Shown: piece after piece, positions 21,179 to 28,366 of the stretch | How the letters are laid out: each line of letters starts with the position of its first letter | Position numbering within the stretch: the stretch's first letter is position 1 | Virus record (IMG/VR): IMGVR_UViG_3300042566_001181 | Span: 1 to 32,992 of that record | Length of the DNA stretch: 32,992 nt | DNA from: a virus | Direction: 5' to 3' (one strand) | The notes under the pieces: model-generated | What the model was told of the DNA's origin: nothing | The model's database searches: none | What the model saw: only the letters and a program-made list of their open reading frames with translations | Made by a program: the position numbers and the translations under genes

Positions 21179-22235
21179 ATTTTTTCATTATGTGGTTATA
21201 TGTATCTAGATCTGCTGCCTTGGGTGCACAAAGTCCACAATAGCAGCGTTGTTTGGCACACTGTATCACAGGACGATCATGATCTTGAGCCTGATCAATC
21301 ATGGGCTGAGTGTTTGATAAATGCCCAATTGGTCCCACGGTGCCATCAAAATTCATTTTGCAATCTTTGTTCACGTAGACTTCGCCGTTGACTTGCTTGA
21401 TATACAAAAAGAAATGATTTACACTACAGTACCAACCTGGGAATTTGTTTGACACAAACTTTTGCGGGTCTCGACGATTTTGATCCGCACACAAACTTCT
21501 GCCCCCGCAGCAGGCACGACCTGTGTCAGCCAGGTCCATTTTGTTGTCTCGTACCACAGCATGATCCAGGGATTTGTTGTAGAGTTTTTCAAACCAAATT
21601 ACCTGTTGTTGATTGTAGTTGAAATCATGCTCAATTGCATGATCCAATTGTCTCGGAAGATGTTTGATATCATTTTTCTTTAGCCATTCAATCATGTTTT
21701 GCGCATCGGCAAACTTGTCCGGCTCAGAATGCATGAGCACCACACACTTTAGTCTACCACCCGCAGATTTGATTTTTAACAAGTTATCTTGAAATTGATG
21801 TTTTTGTTCAGGAGTGTTGTCAGTGTGATAACTTACTGTAAACTCGTCAATCAAAGGAATGATTTTGTCCAAGCGGTGTGGCGCAATTATGGCATTGGTA
21901 GTTGTGGTAACAGTTAAATGCCATTGCTGTTTGTATTGCTCATGACGAGATCGCAGCACCGATAAAATTTCCACAATGTGTGGATGGTGCAAAGCTTCGC
22001 CGCCATAAACATTCAGGATCACATATCGAATGCCCTGGGGCTTGGTGCTCATGTACGCATCAGCGTACTCAAACATAAAGTCTATGGTTTTCAAGCACTC
22101 AGCCCTGGGCGGGTGTCGTGTGCTGTTGTCATGACCACCGTAGATACCAGTTTCACAATAGCTGCAATCCAGATTGCATTTCATTGTGAGTTCCCAATCC
22201 AACAGGAATGTGATCCTGTTGTTGGGATCAATCAC
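21141..22235 (-). CDS. Radical SAM enzyme with C-terminal cysteine cluster
   Basis: About 364 residues from GTG at 22235, placed four bases after the gp44 stop; a TTG at 22262 is an alternative start. The iron-sulfur motif is CNLDCSYC (CxxxCxxC), followed by VILNVYGGEALHHP, the Gly-Gly-Glu SAM motif. A TIM-barrel-like middle follows (TVSYHTDN; LKCVVLMHSEP). The C-terminal quarter has many Cys (CCGGRSLC, GWYCSV, KDCKMNF, CAKQRCYCGLC), as in SPASM/twitch domains that bind extra 4Fe-4S clusters. Such enzymes modify peptides or build cofactors by radical chemistry. The substrate is unknown. It sits inside the replication/chaperone operon, right behind gp44. Confidence 0.85.
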   Translation of the reverse strand: MIDPNNRITFLLDWELTMKCNLDCSYCETGIYGGHDNSTRHPPRAECLKTIDFMFEYADAYMSTKPQGIRYVILNVYGGEALHHPHIVEILSVLRSRHEQYKQQWHLTVTTTTNAIIAPHRLDKIIPLIDEFTVSYHTDNTPEQKHQFQDNLLKIKSAGGRLKCVVLMHSEPDKFADAQNMIEWLKKNDIKHLPRQLDHAIEHDFNYNQQQVIWFEKLYNKSLDHAVVRDNKMDLADTGRACCGGRSLCADQNRRDPQKFVSNKFPGWYCSVNHFFLYIKQVNGEVYVNKDCKMNFDGTVGPIGHLSNTQPMIDQAQDHDRPVIQCAKQRCYCGLCAPKAADLDTYNHIMKKYEIPNSNLRDQA

Positions 22236-22239
22236 AGGC

Positions 22240-23163
22240 TCAAGCGATGTTGCCAAGTTCAATTAAAGTAGCACTCAGGTTGATTTCTTGATCTGTGACC
22301 AAGGGAATGTTGGCAATGCCGTTGCGAATAATCACAATGGCTTGATCCTGCTGCTCAGCTGTTTTACCAAACAGTTCAAGGTTGTCGTACATCCAGCGAA
22401 AAATCTCATCTGATTCTTCGGCACTGGCACTTTGACACAGCAAAGTACGAGCTGCACGAATCTTGCCTTGTTTGAACAGATCCACACAGTCCAGCTTCCA
22501 GTCTCGAACAGCACGATCGCTTTCGCCCGGGGGTGCAAGTTTTCCAGTTACTGAATTGGGTTGTACCAAGTTCAAACACTTGCGTAGATCTGGATAAGTG
22601 GCCTTGACATAAGTATCCAAGGTGTCCAGATCAAATTCTACATTTTCTGACACCAGCACAGTGGCCACTCTAGCAGTGAACTCTGTATGATCTGTTTTGG
22701 TGATGTGAAAGCCTTGGCAACGTGAGTGCAAGGCCGGGATAATCTTGTTGGGATAGTTACAAGTAAGAATAAACCGCACAGTTTGGCTGTAGTCTTCCAT
22801 CAAGTTGCGTAGTGCGGGCTGTACCGAGTTGGGATTCATGTAGTCTGCTTCGTCAATCAACACCACTTTGAATGCACCAAATGGCATGGTTTGACAAAAG
22901 CTGATCAGCTTGTCCACCCACTCAACCTTGCGAGCTTCCTTTGAACCGTTGGCGTACATCACGTCATATTCGTCTACGCCTAGTTCATTGATCAACAGTT
23001 TGGCCAGGGTTGTTTTACCTGTACCAGCACTACCACTCAACATCAAGTGAGGAATACTTCCGTCTCGGATCCACTGTGTTACCTGCTCACGTTGCGCAGT
23101 GTCAACAAACACATAACCATCCACAGTGTTGGGACGATATTTTTCTACCCATAATTCTTTCAT
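22240..23163 (-). CDS. 44: Sliding clamp loader large subunit, T4 gp44-like (RFC small-subunit type)
   Basis: 307 residues from ATG at 23163, which overlaps the preceding stop as ATGA. AAA+ clamp-loader motifs in order: ELWVEKYRPNTVDGYV (RFC box), HLMLSGSAGTGKTTLAK (Walker A), VVLIDEADYMN (Walker B), RFILTCNYPNKI (sensor 1) and HSRCQGF (SRC arginine finger). The C-terminal third is the collar domain. With gp62 it would load the gp45 clamp on primed DNA for the phage replisome; gp62 and gp45 are not recognised in this window. It is part of a long minus-strand operon that probably starts at the promoter near 25.9 kb. Confidence 0.95.
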   Translation of the reverse strand: MKELWVEKYRPNTVDGYVFVDTAQREQVTQWIRDGSIPHLMLSGSAGTGKTTLAKLLINELGVDEYDVMYANGSKEARKVEWVDKLISFCQTMPFGAFKVVLIDEADYMNPNSVQPALRNLMEDYSQTVRFILTCNYPNKIIPALHSRCQGFHITKTDHTEFTARVATVLVSENVEFDLDTLDTYVKATYPDLRKCLNLVQPNSVTGKLAPPGESDRAVRDWKLDCVDLFKQGKIRAARTLLCQSASAEESDEIFRWMYDNLELFGKTAEQQDQAIVIIRNGIANIPLVTDQEINLSATLIELGNIA

Positions 23164-23378
23164 ACGTTTTCCAATCCAATTCGGCTGTAGCCAAGTTTGC
23201 TTTTGCTTTCCTGACAAGACTCGTCAAGTTCTTTATTATACGCTGCAATTACCAACTGAGCAAACTTTTCGGCATTGTCTATACTCATCCATTTGCCGCT
23301 GGTGTCAGTGCCTGCCTGTTGCATCAGTTGTTGTATTGTGGGATTCATTCCTAGATATACCTGGTTGAATAATTTCAT
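23160..23378 (-). CDS. Small phage protein, unknown function
   Basis: 72 residues starting MKLFNQVYLGMNPTIQQLMQ, followed by a mostly helical segment (SIDNAEKFAQLVIAAYNKEL). The ATG overlaps the upstream stop (ATGA) and the TGA overlaps the gp44 start (ATGA), so both ends are well set and the gene is translated with gp44. I recognise no domain. Position suggests a replication-linked accessory. Confidence 0.7.
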   Translation of the reverse strand: MKLFNQVYLGMNPTIQQLMQQAGTDTSGKWMSIDNAEKFAQLVIAAYNKELDESCQESKSKLGYSRIGLENV

Positions 23379-23569
23379 GTGCGCCCAGGTGGAAGTTTAT
23401 TCACACCCAGTTGCTGCTCAAACGAGCTTTTGATACCTTGCATGTCTTCGGGCAATGCTGGTGGTATCCAACGCTGTTTCTTTGGCTTTTCACCAAAGAT
23501 TGTATCTAGTCTATTGTTCAATTCCACAATTGGAATACTTAAAGGACGAGGTCTACTTCCTTTGCTCAT
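23375..23569 (-). CDS. Small proline-rich phage protein, unknown function
   Basis: 64 residues starting MSKGSRPRPLSIPIVELNNR, with a central KPKKQRWIPPALPEDMQ. GGAG stands eight bases before ATG. The stop overlaps the next gene in ATGA. No known domain; the Arg/Pro-rich head and short acidic helix suggest a flexible binding peptide. Co-transcribed with the clamp loader. Confidence 0.65.
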   Translation of the reverse strand: MSKGSRPRPLSIPIVELNNRLDTIFGEKPKKQRWIPPALPEDMQGIKSSFEQQLGVNKLPPGRT

Positions 23570-23684
23570 TTCTATTTCTCCACCATGTAATAAAAACGTC
23601 CCAGGTGCTGGGACGATGCGGACATCGGCCTTGGTGCCAGTCGCAATTAGAATCTATGTCTTTTCGACAAGTGTTGCACTTCAT
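23553..23684 (-). CDS. Tiny zinc-ribbon-like protein, 43 residues
   Basis: From ATG at 23684 the product starts MKCNTCRKDIDSNCDWHQGR and continues CPHRPST. CxxC plus later Cys, His and CPH form a likely zinc site. I recall very similar short CNTCKK...CDWxQGRCPHxP proteins in T4-like marine phages. An earlier in-frame ATG at 23744 would give 63 residues but overlaps the upstream gene by nearly 100 bases; the shorter form overlaps it by 38 bases, with GGA before the start. The 3' end overlaps the next gene by 17 bases. Function unknown. Confidence 0.62.
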   Translation of the reverse strand: MKCNTCRKDIDSNCDWHQGRCPHRPSTWDVFITWWRNRNEQRK

Positions 23685-23907
23685 TGAGTTTTTTCCAAAC
23701 TTGTTCTTTATCATGTTCTTCCAACCACTCTTGTTCACCAGCAAATTTGCTAGTGTTCTTGAGCATTTCGTCTACAGCAAATTTTACACGATATAAGTCT
23801 TGTTTGCAAGGCCAGTTGTTCCAACCGGTCACATATGGGTCATTTGCCCCATAATACATCTTCTGGCAGTCGCTAATAACTTTGTTTACGTCCCAGTTGA
23901 TTATCAT
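23647..23907 (-). CDS. Small helical phage protein, unknown function
   Basis: 86 residues beginning MIINWDVNKVISDCQKMYYG and continuing GWNNWPCKQDLYRVKFAVDE, with a charged helical C-terminus (EEHDKEQVWKKLNEVQHLSK). No known motif recognised. It follows the GroES-like gene with one base between stop and start, which implies coupling. Confidence 0.65.
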   Translation of the reverse strand: MIINWDVNKVISDCQKMYYGANDPYVTGWNNWPCKQDLYRVKFAVDEMLKNTSKFAGEQEWLEEHDKEQVWKKLNEVQHLSKRHRF

Positions 23908-23908
23908 A

Positions 23909-24310
23909 TCAGTTGTGCTGCATGTGGCTGGGTTTGGCTTCTACGTGAATGGCTGATGAGAAAGTCACATCATCTGGCCGCTCATCTGCACTCATCAAGA
24001 TATCCTTGGGATCAACTCTGCGCAGTGTATGTTTGCCAGCTTCGTCTTCAACTTCAAGACCTCGAGTCCAACGACCATGTTCTATACAAACCCATTCGCC
24101 TACACGCACTCCAGACTGGTCAGGGCCCACTGCATACACACGGCCCCAGCGGGGCCGAATACCACTGCTTTTACCATTGTCGTTTAACAGCACAATACCA
24201 CCAGTGCTGAGTCGTTCATCAAAAACCATGTCGCTCACAATCACTGCATCCTTGATGGGTTGCAACTGATGTCGGTTGATTTTGTGTGCAGAATACGCTG
24301 CTTTGGTCAT
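23909..24310 (-). CDS. GroES/gp31-like co-chaperonin
   Basis: 133 residues. The region LQPIKDAVIVSDMVFDERLS, then GGIVLLNDN, aligns by eye with the GroES N-terminus and mobile loop; GGIVL carries the hydrophobic tripeptide that docks on GroEL. It continues GRVYAVGPDQSGVRVGEWVC, then RRVDPKDILMSADE, matching the Cpn10 fold and its C-terminal strand. T4 gp31 plays this role for folding the major capsid protein with host GroEL; a similar job is likely here. The C-terminal 25 residues are an added tail. ATGA overlap with the upstream 73-residue gene. Confidence 0.87.
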   Translation of the reverse strand: MTKAAYSAHKINRHQLQPIKDAVIVSDMVFDERLSTGGIVLLNDNGKSSGIRPRWGRVYAVGPDQSGVRVGEWVCIEHGRWTRGLEVEDEAGKHTLRRVDPKDILMSADERPDDVTFSSAIHVEAKPSHMQHN

Positions 24311-24528
24311 ACTGGTCCTATATTGTTTTTTCCAGTAACTACTTGTTTTCGATACTGTTTGTTTACTTGTTCAGGCTTGGTGGCAATCACACGATTCATG
24401 TCGTCTACTTGATCTCCCCGAGCGTTGACTTTCATGTTGCCAACTGCTCGAACTTTTTCGTTTTTCAAACGCAGTGCGCCCATGTCAACGGGCTTGCCAT
24501 TGGCTGATCTATGTATTTGTTTGGTCAT
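24307..24528 (-). CDS. Small conserved phage protein, likely virion-related
   Basis: 73 residues starting MTKQIHRSANGKPVDMGALR and continuing NEKVRAVGNMKVNARGDQVD. The RAVGN and NARGD stretches are familiar to me from small conserved proteins of T4-like cyanophages, of unknown or structural role. The protein is basic and mostly extended or disordered. A good AGGAG stands before ATG and a GTTAAATA box lies further upstream, so it may head a late sub-transcript with the GroES-like gene. The stop overlaps the next gene in ATGA. Confidence 0.7.
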   Translation of the reverse strand: MTKQIHRSANGKPVDMGALRLKNEKVRAVGNMKVNARGDQVDDMNRVIATKPEQVNKQYRKQVVTGKNNIGPV

Positions 24529-24546
24529 AGCTATCTCCTAAAATTA

Positions 24547-24554
24547 TATTTAAC
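24547..24554 (-). promoter_or_regulatory. Late-type GTTAAATA box before the 73-residue gene
   Basis: GTTAAATA (24554-24547) on the minus strand lies 18 bases before ATG at 24528, with TAGGAG in the short leader between. It could give a late transcript for the 73-residue and co-chaperonin genes. The match is partial. Confidence 0.35.
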
Positions 24555-25068
24555 GCAAGAATTCAGCAGGATCTAATTCATAGTACAGGCTGTTGATTTT
24601 GTGTACACCCAATTTGTACAGCACATAACTGGCCACACTGCTTCCTCGTCCCACTCCCCAGATCAAACGATTTTCACGCATGACATCCACTAGATAAACT
24701 AGATAGCGCAGTAGGTCAAAAAGATTTCGTTCTTGAAACAACATGAGTTCTTGGCCGCAGCGTTGAAGTTCAACATCTGTTGTGCACAGGCTCAATACAT
24801 GTTCAGCGATGTCCAATTGCTTGTATTTTTCAGGCATGTACCAGTTGGCTTGACATCGATGATCCCATTCTTCTAGTGTTTGTTGTTGTGCCAGTTCATC
24901 ATAGCGCACAAATGCCGGCACATTTTCCAGTATGTGTGCAGCAGTTTCTAGATCAATGGTGTTGTCAACCAAGAGATGTTCTAGTACATTGATGTTGTGT
25001 CCTTGCAAATACAAGTTTACAACATCGTCTTGACTGAAAATCATCTGTCCAAATTTGTCAATTTTCAT
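24550..25068 (-). CDS. DnaE-like (Pol III alpha) fragment protein with GRGSS motif
   Basis: 172 residues from ATG at 25068, an 11-base overlap with the upstream gene. The C-terminal 45 residues (ENRLIWGVGRGSSVASYVLY, then LGVHKINSLYYELDPAEFLR) match the bacterial replicase DnaE segment around GRGSAxGSLVxYxLGIT and the following FERFL, and the protein ends right there. The N-terminal part is helical and resembles the region just before that motif. PHP and full palm/fingers domains are absent, so it cannot be a polymerase alone. It could be a domesticated fragment acting in replication or as a DnaE mimic. I recall similar short proteins in marine phages. Confidence 0.72.
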   Translation of the reverse strand: MKIDKFGQMIFSQDDVVNLYLQGHNINVLEHLLVDNTIDLETAAHILENVPAFVRYDELAQQQTLEEWDHRCQANWYMPEKYKQLDIAEHVLSLCTTDVELQRCGQELMLFQERNLFDLLRYLVYLVDVMRENRLIWGVGRGSSVASYVLYKLGVHKINSLYYELDPAEFLR

Positions 25069-25663
25069 TCTTGGGAAATTTTGCGTATAACACAGTATGC
25101 GGCTTTTTTGACTGTTTGTCAACCAAGTCAGGCCAAGTAAGTCCGTACTCAATCCAGGCACTGGGAGACACCTTGACTACTTTGCTGTTGTCTTTGTCAA
25201 TGTTCACTGTTGAATGTTTTACTGTGGGCTCGTTCCACCAACCATCTTGAGCAAACACACCTACACCTTCTTCTTCGTCAATGAGATACCAAACATTGTC
25301 TCCAATTGAGCTGGATATATCCAATTGTACAATATGTAGTCGACCCTCGAAGATAGCATTGAGCTTGCACATCAACATCAACCCAATCACTTGATCAACT
25401 GGATCTTCTGGCAATGTTGTAATATTAACACCCATCATGGCCAACAGTTCCGCTTGATCCTCAAGCTTTTGATTGATGAACACAGTGTTGTCTAGTTCGC
25501 CATACACAAATGCTTTTAGTCTTTCCCAGGCAATGTTGAGTTCAACAGGGTCAGCAGTTCTTGTTAGAATCTGCAGATTGATTGAATAACTGTTGAGTCT
25601 CAGAGCATTGTCGTAGTAAATCCCGCCCAGGAATTCTAAATCGTATTGTAATCTTATGTTCAT
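25058..25663 (-). CDS. Conserved phage protein, unknown function
   Basis: 201 residues starting MNIRLQYDLEFLGGIYYDNA. The core alternates beta strands and helices (INLQILTRTADPVELNIAWE; PVDQVIGLMLMCKLNAIFEG), with a strongly acidic loop (YLIDEEEGVGVF). I recall a weak similarity to hypothetical proteins of T4-like cyanophages but no function. It is the second gene behind the consensus promoter near 25.9 kb, so early expression is likely. ATG overlaps the upstream stop (ATGA). Confidence 0.7.
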   Translation of the reverse strand: MNIRLQYDLEFLGGIYYDNALRLNSYSINLQILTRTADPVELNIAWERLKAFVYGELDNTVFINQKLEDQAELLAMMGVNITTLPEDPVDQVIGLMLMCKLNAIFEGRLHIVQLDISSSIGDNVWYLIDEEEGVGVFAQDGWWNEPTVKHSTVNIDKDNSKVVKVSPSAWIEYGLTWPDLVDKQSKKPHTVLYAKFPKNEN

Positions 25664-25899
25664 TGGATATCAATCTTGCTAGAATCAATTTTTGCGTCGG
25701 CTAATTTCTTCTCATAGTCATTGCGCACTTTTTCATGATACTTGTTTCTAAAGCTTTCAATGGCCATGCGCAGTTGATTACAGAGATGTGCATTGCCAGT
25801 TGACATGGCAATGTTTAGTTTTTTGTTGAGTTCGGATATCTTAGAGTTGAGCTCATCAATTGAGTACTCATCTAGATCGCCAAGTAGTGGATGTTCCAT
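25660..25899 (-). CDS. Small coiled-coil phage protein, first gene of the replication operon
   Basis: 79 residues starting MEHPLLGDLDEYSIDELNSK, followed by a long charged helix (ISELNKKLNIAMSTGNAHL; QLRMAIESFRNKYHEKVRND). Similar short proteins occur in T4-like cyanophages with unknown role; its form suggests a helical hairpin or oligomer. A consensus promoter ends five bases before ATG; those five bases contain AAGG, too close for a normal ribosome site. The stop overlaps the next gene (ATGA). Confidence 0.72.
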   Translation of the reverse strand: MEHPLLGDLDEYSIDELNSKISELNKKLNIAMSTGNAHLCNQLRMAIESFRNKYHEKVRNDYEKKLADAKIDSSKIDIQ

Positions 25900-25904
25900 A
25901 CCTT

Positions 25905-25933
25905 ATTATAGTTGGAACTGTTTGTAAAGTCAA
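25905..25933 (-). promoter_or_regulatory. Near-perfect sigma70 promoter heading the replication operon
   Basis: TTGACT (25933-25928) and TATAAT (25910-25905) on the minus strand are 17 bases apart. ATG at 25899 begins five bases after the -10 box, so the transcript should start at or next to the start codon. It separates early replication/chaperone genes from the tail genes that end at 25942. Confidence 0.8.
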
Positions 25934-25941
25934 ACGGTTTG

Positions 25942-27441
25942 TTACCAATTGCCCACTGTGGTAACCGAACTTGTGCCAATTGGTACAAATTTAATGTAAC
26001 TGTTCTTTAACACAGTAGGCGAGCCACCGGGTGCAGTACTGTACTGGAATTGTGGTTGCAATGTGGTGCTTGAATTGGTGCGCAGTATACCTTTTACTGT
26101 AAACACTAGATTTTCAGTAGCCGATGTTGATGCACCGGTTGCTGTTGTGGCGTTGACTGACGTAGCATAAATTCTGTTCACGGCTGTGAGCGCAGCACCA
26201 GTTGACGTGGTACTGTCAATATGATAAGTGATGCTGGTCAAGGCATTACTTAATGCAAACAACAAACTAGTGGTGTGACTGGTTGTGCCCAGAGCACGAG
26301 TAATGTAGTAGGTGCCTTCAAACATGTATGTGGTTGAGCCAGCCAAGGTAACTGTTCCAGCTGAACTGGTGCCTACATCAAACACCTTTTGTGCAGAGCT
26401 AGAATCGTTTGCCAGGTAATCTGTACTCAGCGCCAGCACATACACTGTGGGCACAACACCACGTTGTGCTGTGGCCTGCGGAGTTGAATAAAATACTACC
26501 CCGTCATACTCAAATGCACCAGCTGCTGGTACACTTAAATTTGAACCTGAAGTGAGCACCAAGGGTGCTTGACTTGCTGACCCAGCTGGCGGCCTCACAA
26601 GGCCTACCAAGTTGGTACCAGCTATGTTGCCAACTGCACTGACAGTTCCTGCTGTGACAATGTTAGCACCAGACACATTACCAGTTGCCGAGACTGCGCC
26701 GCTGGCATTGATGTTGCCACCAGTTACGTTGCCCACTGCCACAATGTTTTGTGCAGCCAACACGTTTCCAGATGCTGATATAAATCTTGGATTGGCAATG
26801 TTGCCTGCACTGATATTGCCAGTGGCAGTGATATCGTCAAATTGAATGTCAGCGCCAGCAAAGTTTGTTAGGCCACGGTTCAAGTCAAAAATGGTTATTG
26901 TTGTGCCGCCATCGTATGTGCCAAATCCAAATTCATAAATGCCAGTTGCACTAAATGTTATTGTTCCAGCACTGTAGCCTTGTAGACCTGTTGTACCCAA
27001 ACTGACTGCACCAGGCAATGTCACAGTGTTACTGACGTTTTGAATGTTTATTTGCAGTTTGATATAACCGTAGCTGCCAGTGCCGGGCCAGTTGATAAAG
27101 CTCAACGAAATAGGTCCAGAAGTGGCAATGCTTTGATAGTGTCCACTGGTGTAATTGATAGCAATGGCGCCGCTGGTGTTTTCTACTGTGACCTTGGTGG
27201 CACTAAAATCTTGAATCTTTGCTGCCAACAACAGTGCATCATTCATGTTGTTGTCCAGTGGGATGCCAGTTAGTGCAGCCTTGAGAACTACCTTGTTTTG
27301 TAAATCAGTTATTTCAGCAGCAGCGTCTTGAAAGTTGACTTTGATGTTGGTAAAGTTGTCGCGAAATCCTTGGCTGTTGTTGTCTTGTCCAGCTACTGGA
27401 TATGATCCATCGATGTTGTTTGGGTTGATTTGACTGGTCAT
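25942..27441 (-). CDS. Tail-fibre or baseplate-associated protein with 17-residue repeats
   Basis: 499 residues. The N-terminal 50 (MTSQINPNNIDGSYPVAGQD, then QGFRDNFTNIKVNF) are shared with the next gene upstream and look like an attachment module. The middle (about residues 195-285) is a Gly/Ala/Asn repeat of the type GAVSATGNVSGANIVTA with 17-residue period, typical of beta-helical trimeric fibres. The C-terminal 200 residues are a beta-rich domain (STTYMFEGTYYITRALGTTS) that may be the receptor-binding tip. It is the last gene of the structural operon. AAGGAT precedes ATG. Exact place in the virion is not determinable. Confidence 0.8.
   Translation of the reverse strand: MTSQINPNNIDGSYPVAGQDNNSQGFRDNFTNIKVNFQDAAAEITDLQNKVVLKAALTGIPLDNNMNDALLLAAKIQDFSATKVTVENTSGAIAINYTSGHYQSIATSGPISLSFINWPGTGSYGYIKLQINIQNVSNTVTLPGAVSLGTTGLQGYSAGTITFSATGIYEFGFGTYDGGTTITIFDLNRGLTNFAGADIQFDDITATGNISAGNIANPRFISASGNVLAAQNIVAVGNVTGGNINASGAVSATGNVSGANIVTAGTVSAVGNIAGTNLVGLVRPPAGSASQAPLVLTSGSNLSVPAAGAFEYDGVVFYSTPQATAQRGVVPTVYVLALSTDYLANDSSSAQKVFDVGTSSAGTVTLAGSTTYMFEGTYYITRALGTTSHTTSLLFALSNALTSITYHIDSTTSTGAALTAVNRIYATSVNATTATGASTSATENLVFTVKGILRTNSSTTLQPQFQYSTAPGGSPTVLKNSYIKFVPIGTSSVTTVGNW
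26600..26843 (-). repeat. 51-bp-period coding repeats in the fibre gene
   Basis: Imperfect repeats encode units such as GAVSATGNVSGANIVTA and GTVSAVGNIAGTNLVGL, 17 residues (51 bases) each. The pattern recurs in the gene at the right edge of the window, so the two fibre genes share a repeat family. Confidence 0.75.
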
Positions 27442-27454
27442 TGTTTATCCTTGA

Positions 27455-28354
27455 TTAGGCAAAAGTGCATCCGTTGTTGCCAATTACAAACCATTTTGAA
27501 TTGATGTATTTGAGTGTGCATGCATCACCAATGGTGTCAAATGTAATAGTACCTGTGCCTGAAGTTTTCCAACCAGCATTTGTCACTGTGATTACCATGT
27601 CTCCCAAATCAGCATACATGGCCAAAACTTTTACTTGTCCGTTTACTCCAGCGCCCAGTGTTGCTGTCTCAGGCGCTGCGGTGCTGAAGTAGCTGTCGCT
27701 TATGCTTAATTTTACTGCGGCACCGGCTGCTACATCTTCTGCGCTGGCGTTGAGTGGCTGGGCTGAACTGTTTAAAGAAGTAATGGTCCAAGATGCCCCT
27801 TGATCATCTGTTATCAATTGATAGGTGTGCAGTCCGGCATCGGTATTATAAGCATTTGGAAAACTCAGCACATTGCCGTTCAAGCCAGTCAAGGTAACGT
27901 TGTTATTGCTTATTTGAGCATTGGCAATGGTCACAGTGTAAGGTGCAGCAGTGACGTTTGCAGCTTCGGCGTTTATGGCCAAGGTGATTACAGCAGTATT
28001 TCCTGCTGCTGGAAGATTTGAAAAATTCAGTACAGTATTTGCATTGGCTGTTACAGTTTGATAACTGGCCGCAGCATAGTTGATTGTAGTGCTTGGTGCA
28101 GCATCGCCAATGTTTATTTGAGCGTATCGTACATTTTGCAAGGTGGAATTGTAAAGTACTGCACCTTGCAAATCGTTGATTGTATTAGCCCCTCCAACCA
28201 CAGCATTGGCTTGTAGTGCAGAGATTTCTCCGGCTGCGAACTGAAAATTCAATTTGATATTCGTAAAGTTGTCACGAAATCCTTGAGTACTGTTGTCCTG
28301 GCCAGCTACAGGGTATGCTGTGTTTATGTTGTTAGGGTTGATTTGACTGGTCAT
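27455..28354 (-). CDS. Tail-fibre/baseplate-associated protein, paralogue of its downstream neighbour at the N-terminus
   Basis: 299 residues. The first 50 (MTSQINPNNINTAYPVAGQD, then QGFRDNFTNIKLNFQFA) match the 499-residue neighbour almost residue for residue; the rest differs. The middle is a beta-sandwich-like stretch with many Asn/Thr/Ala (NYAASYQTVTANANTVLNFS). The C-terminal 60 residues (KVLAMYADLGDMVITVTNAG, then GTITFDTIGDACTLKYINSK) resemble a surface domain seen at ends of phage fibre proteins. Likely a short fibre or adaptor built on the same anchor as its neighbour. AGGA precedes ATG; a GATAAATA box lies 47 bases upstream. Confidence 0.77.
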   Translation of the reverse strand: MTSQINPNNINTAYPVAGQDNSTQGFRDNFTNIKLNFQFAAGEISALQANAVVGGANTINDLQGAVLYNSTLQNVRYAQINIGDAAPSTTINYAAASYQTVTANANTVLNFSNLPAAGNTAVITLAINAEAANVTAAPYTVTIANAQISNNNVTLTGLNGNVLSFPNAYNTDAGLHTYQLITDDQGASWTITSLNSSAQPLNASAEDVAAGAAVKLSISDSYFSTAAPETATLGAGVNGQVKVLAMYADLGDMVITVTNAGWKTSGTGTITFDTIGDACTLKYINSKWFVIGNNGCTFA

Positions 28355-28366
28355 TGTGTGTCCTGG

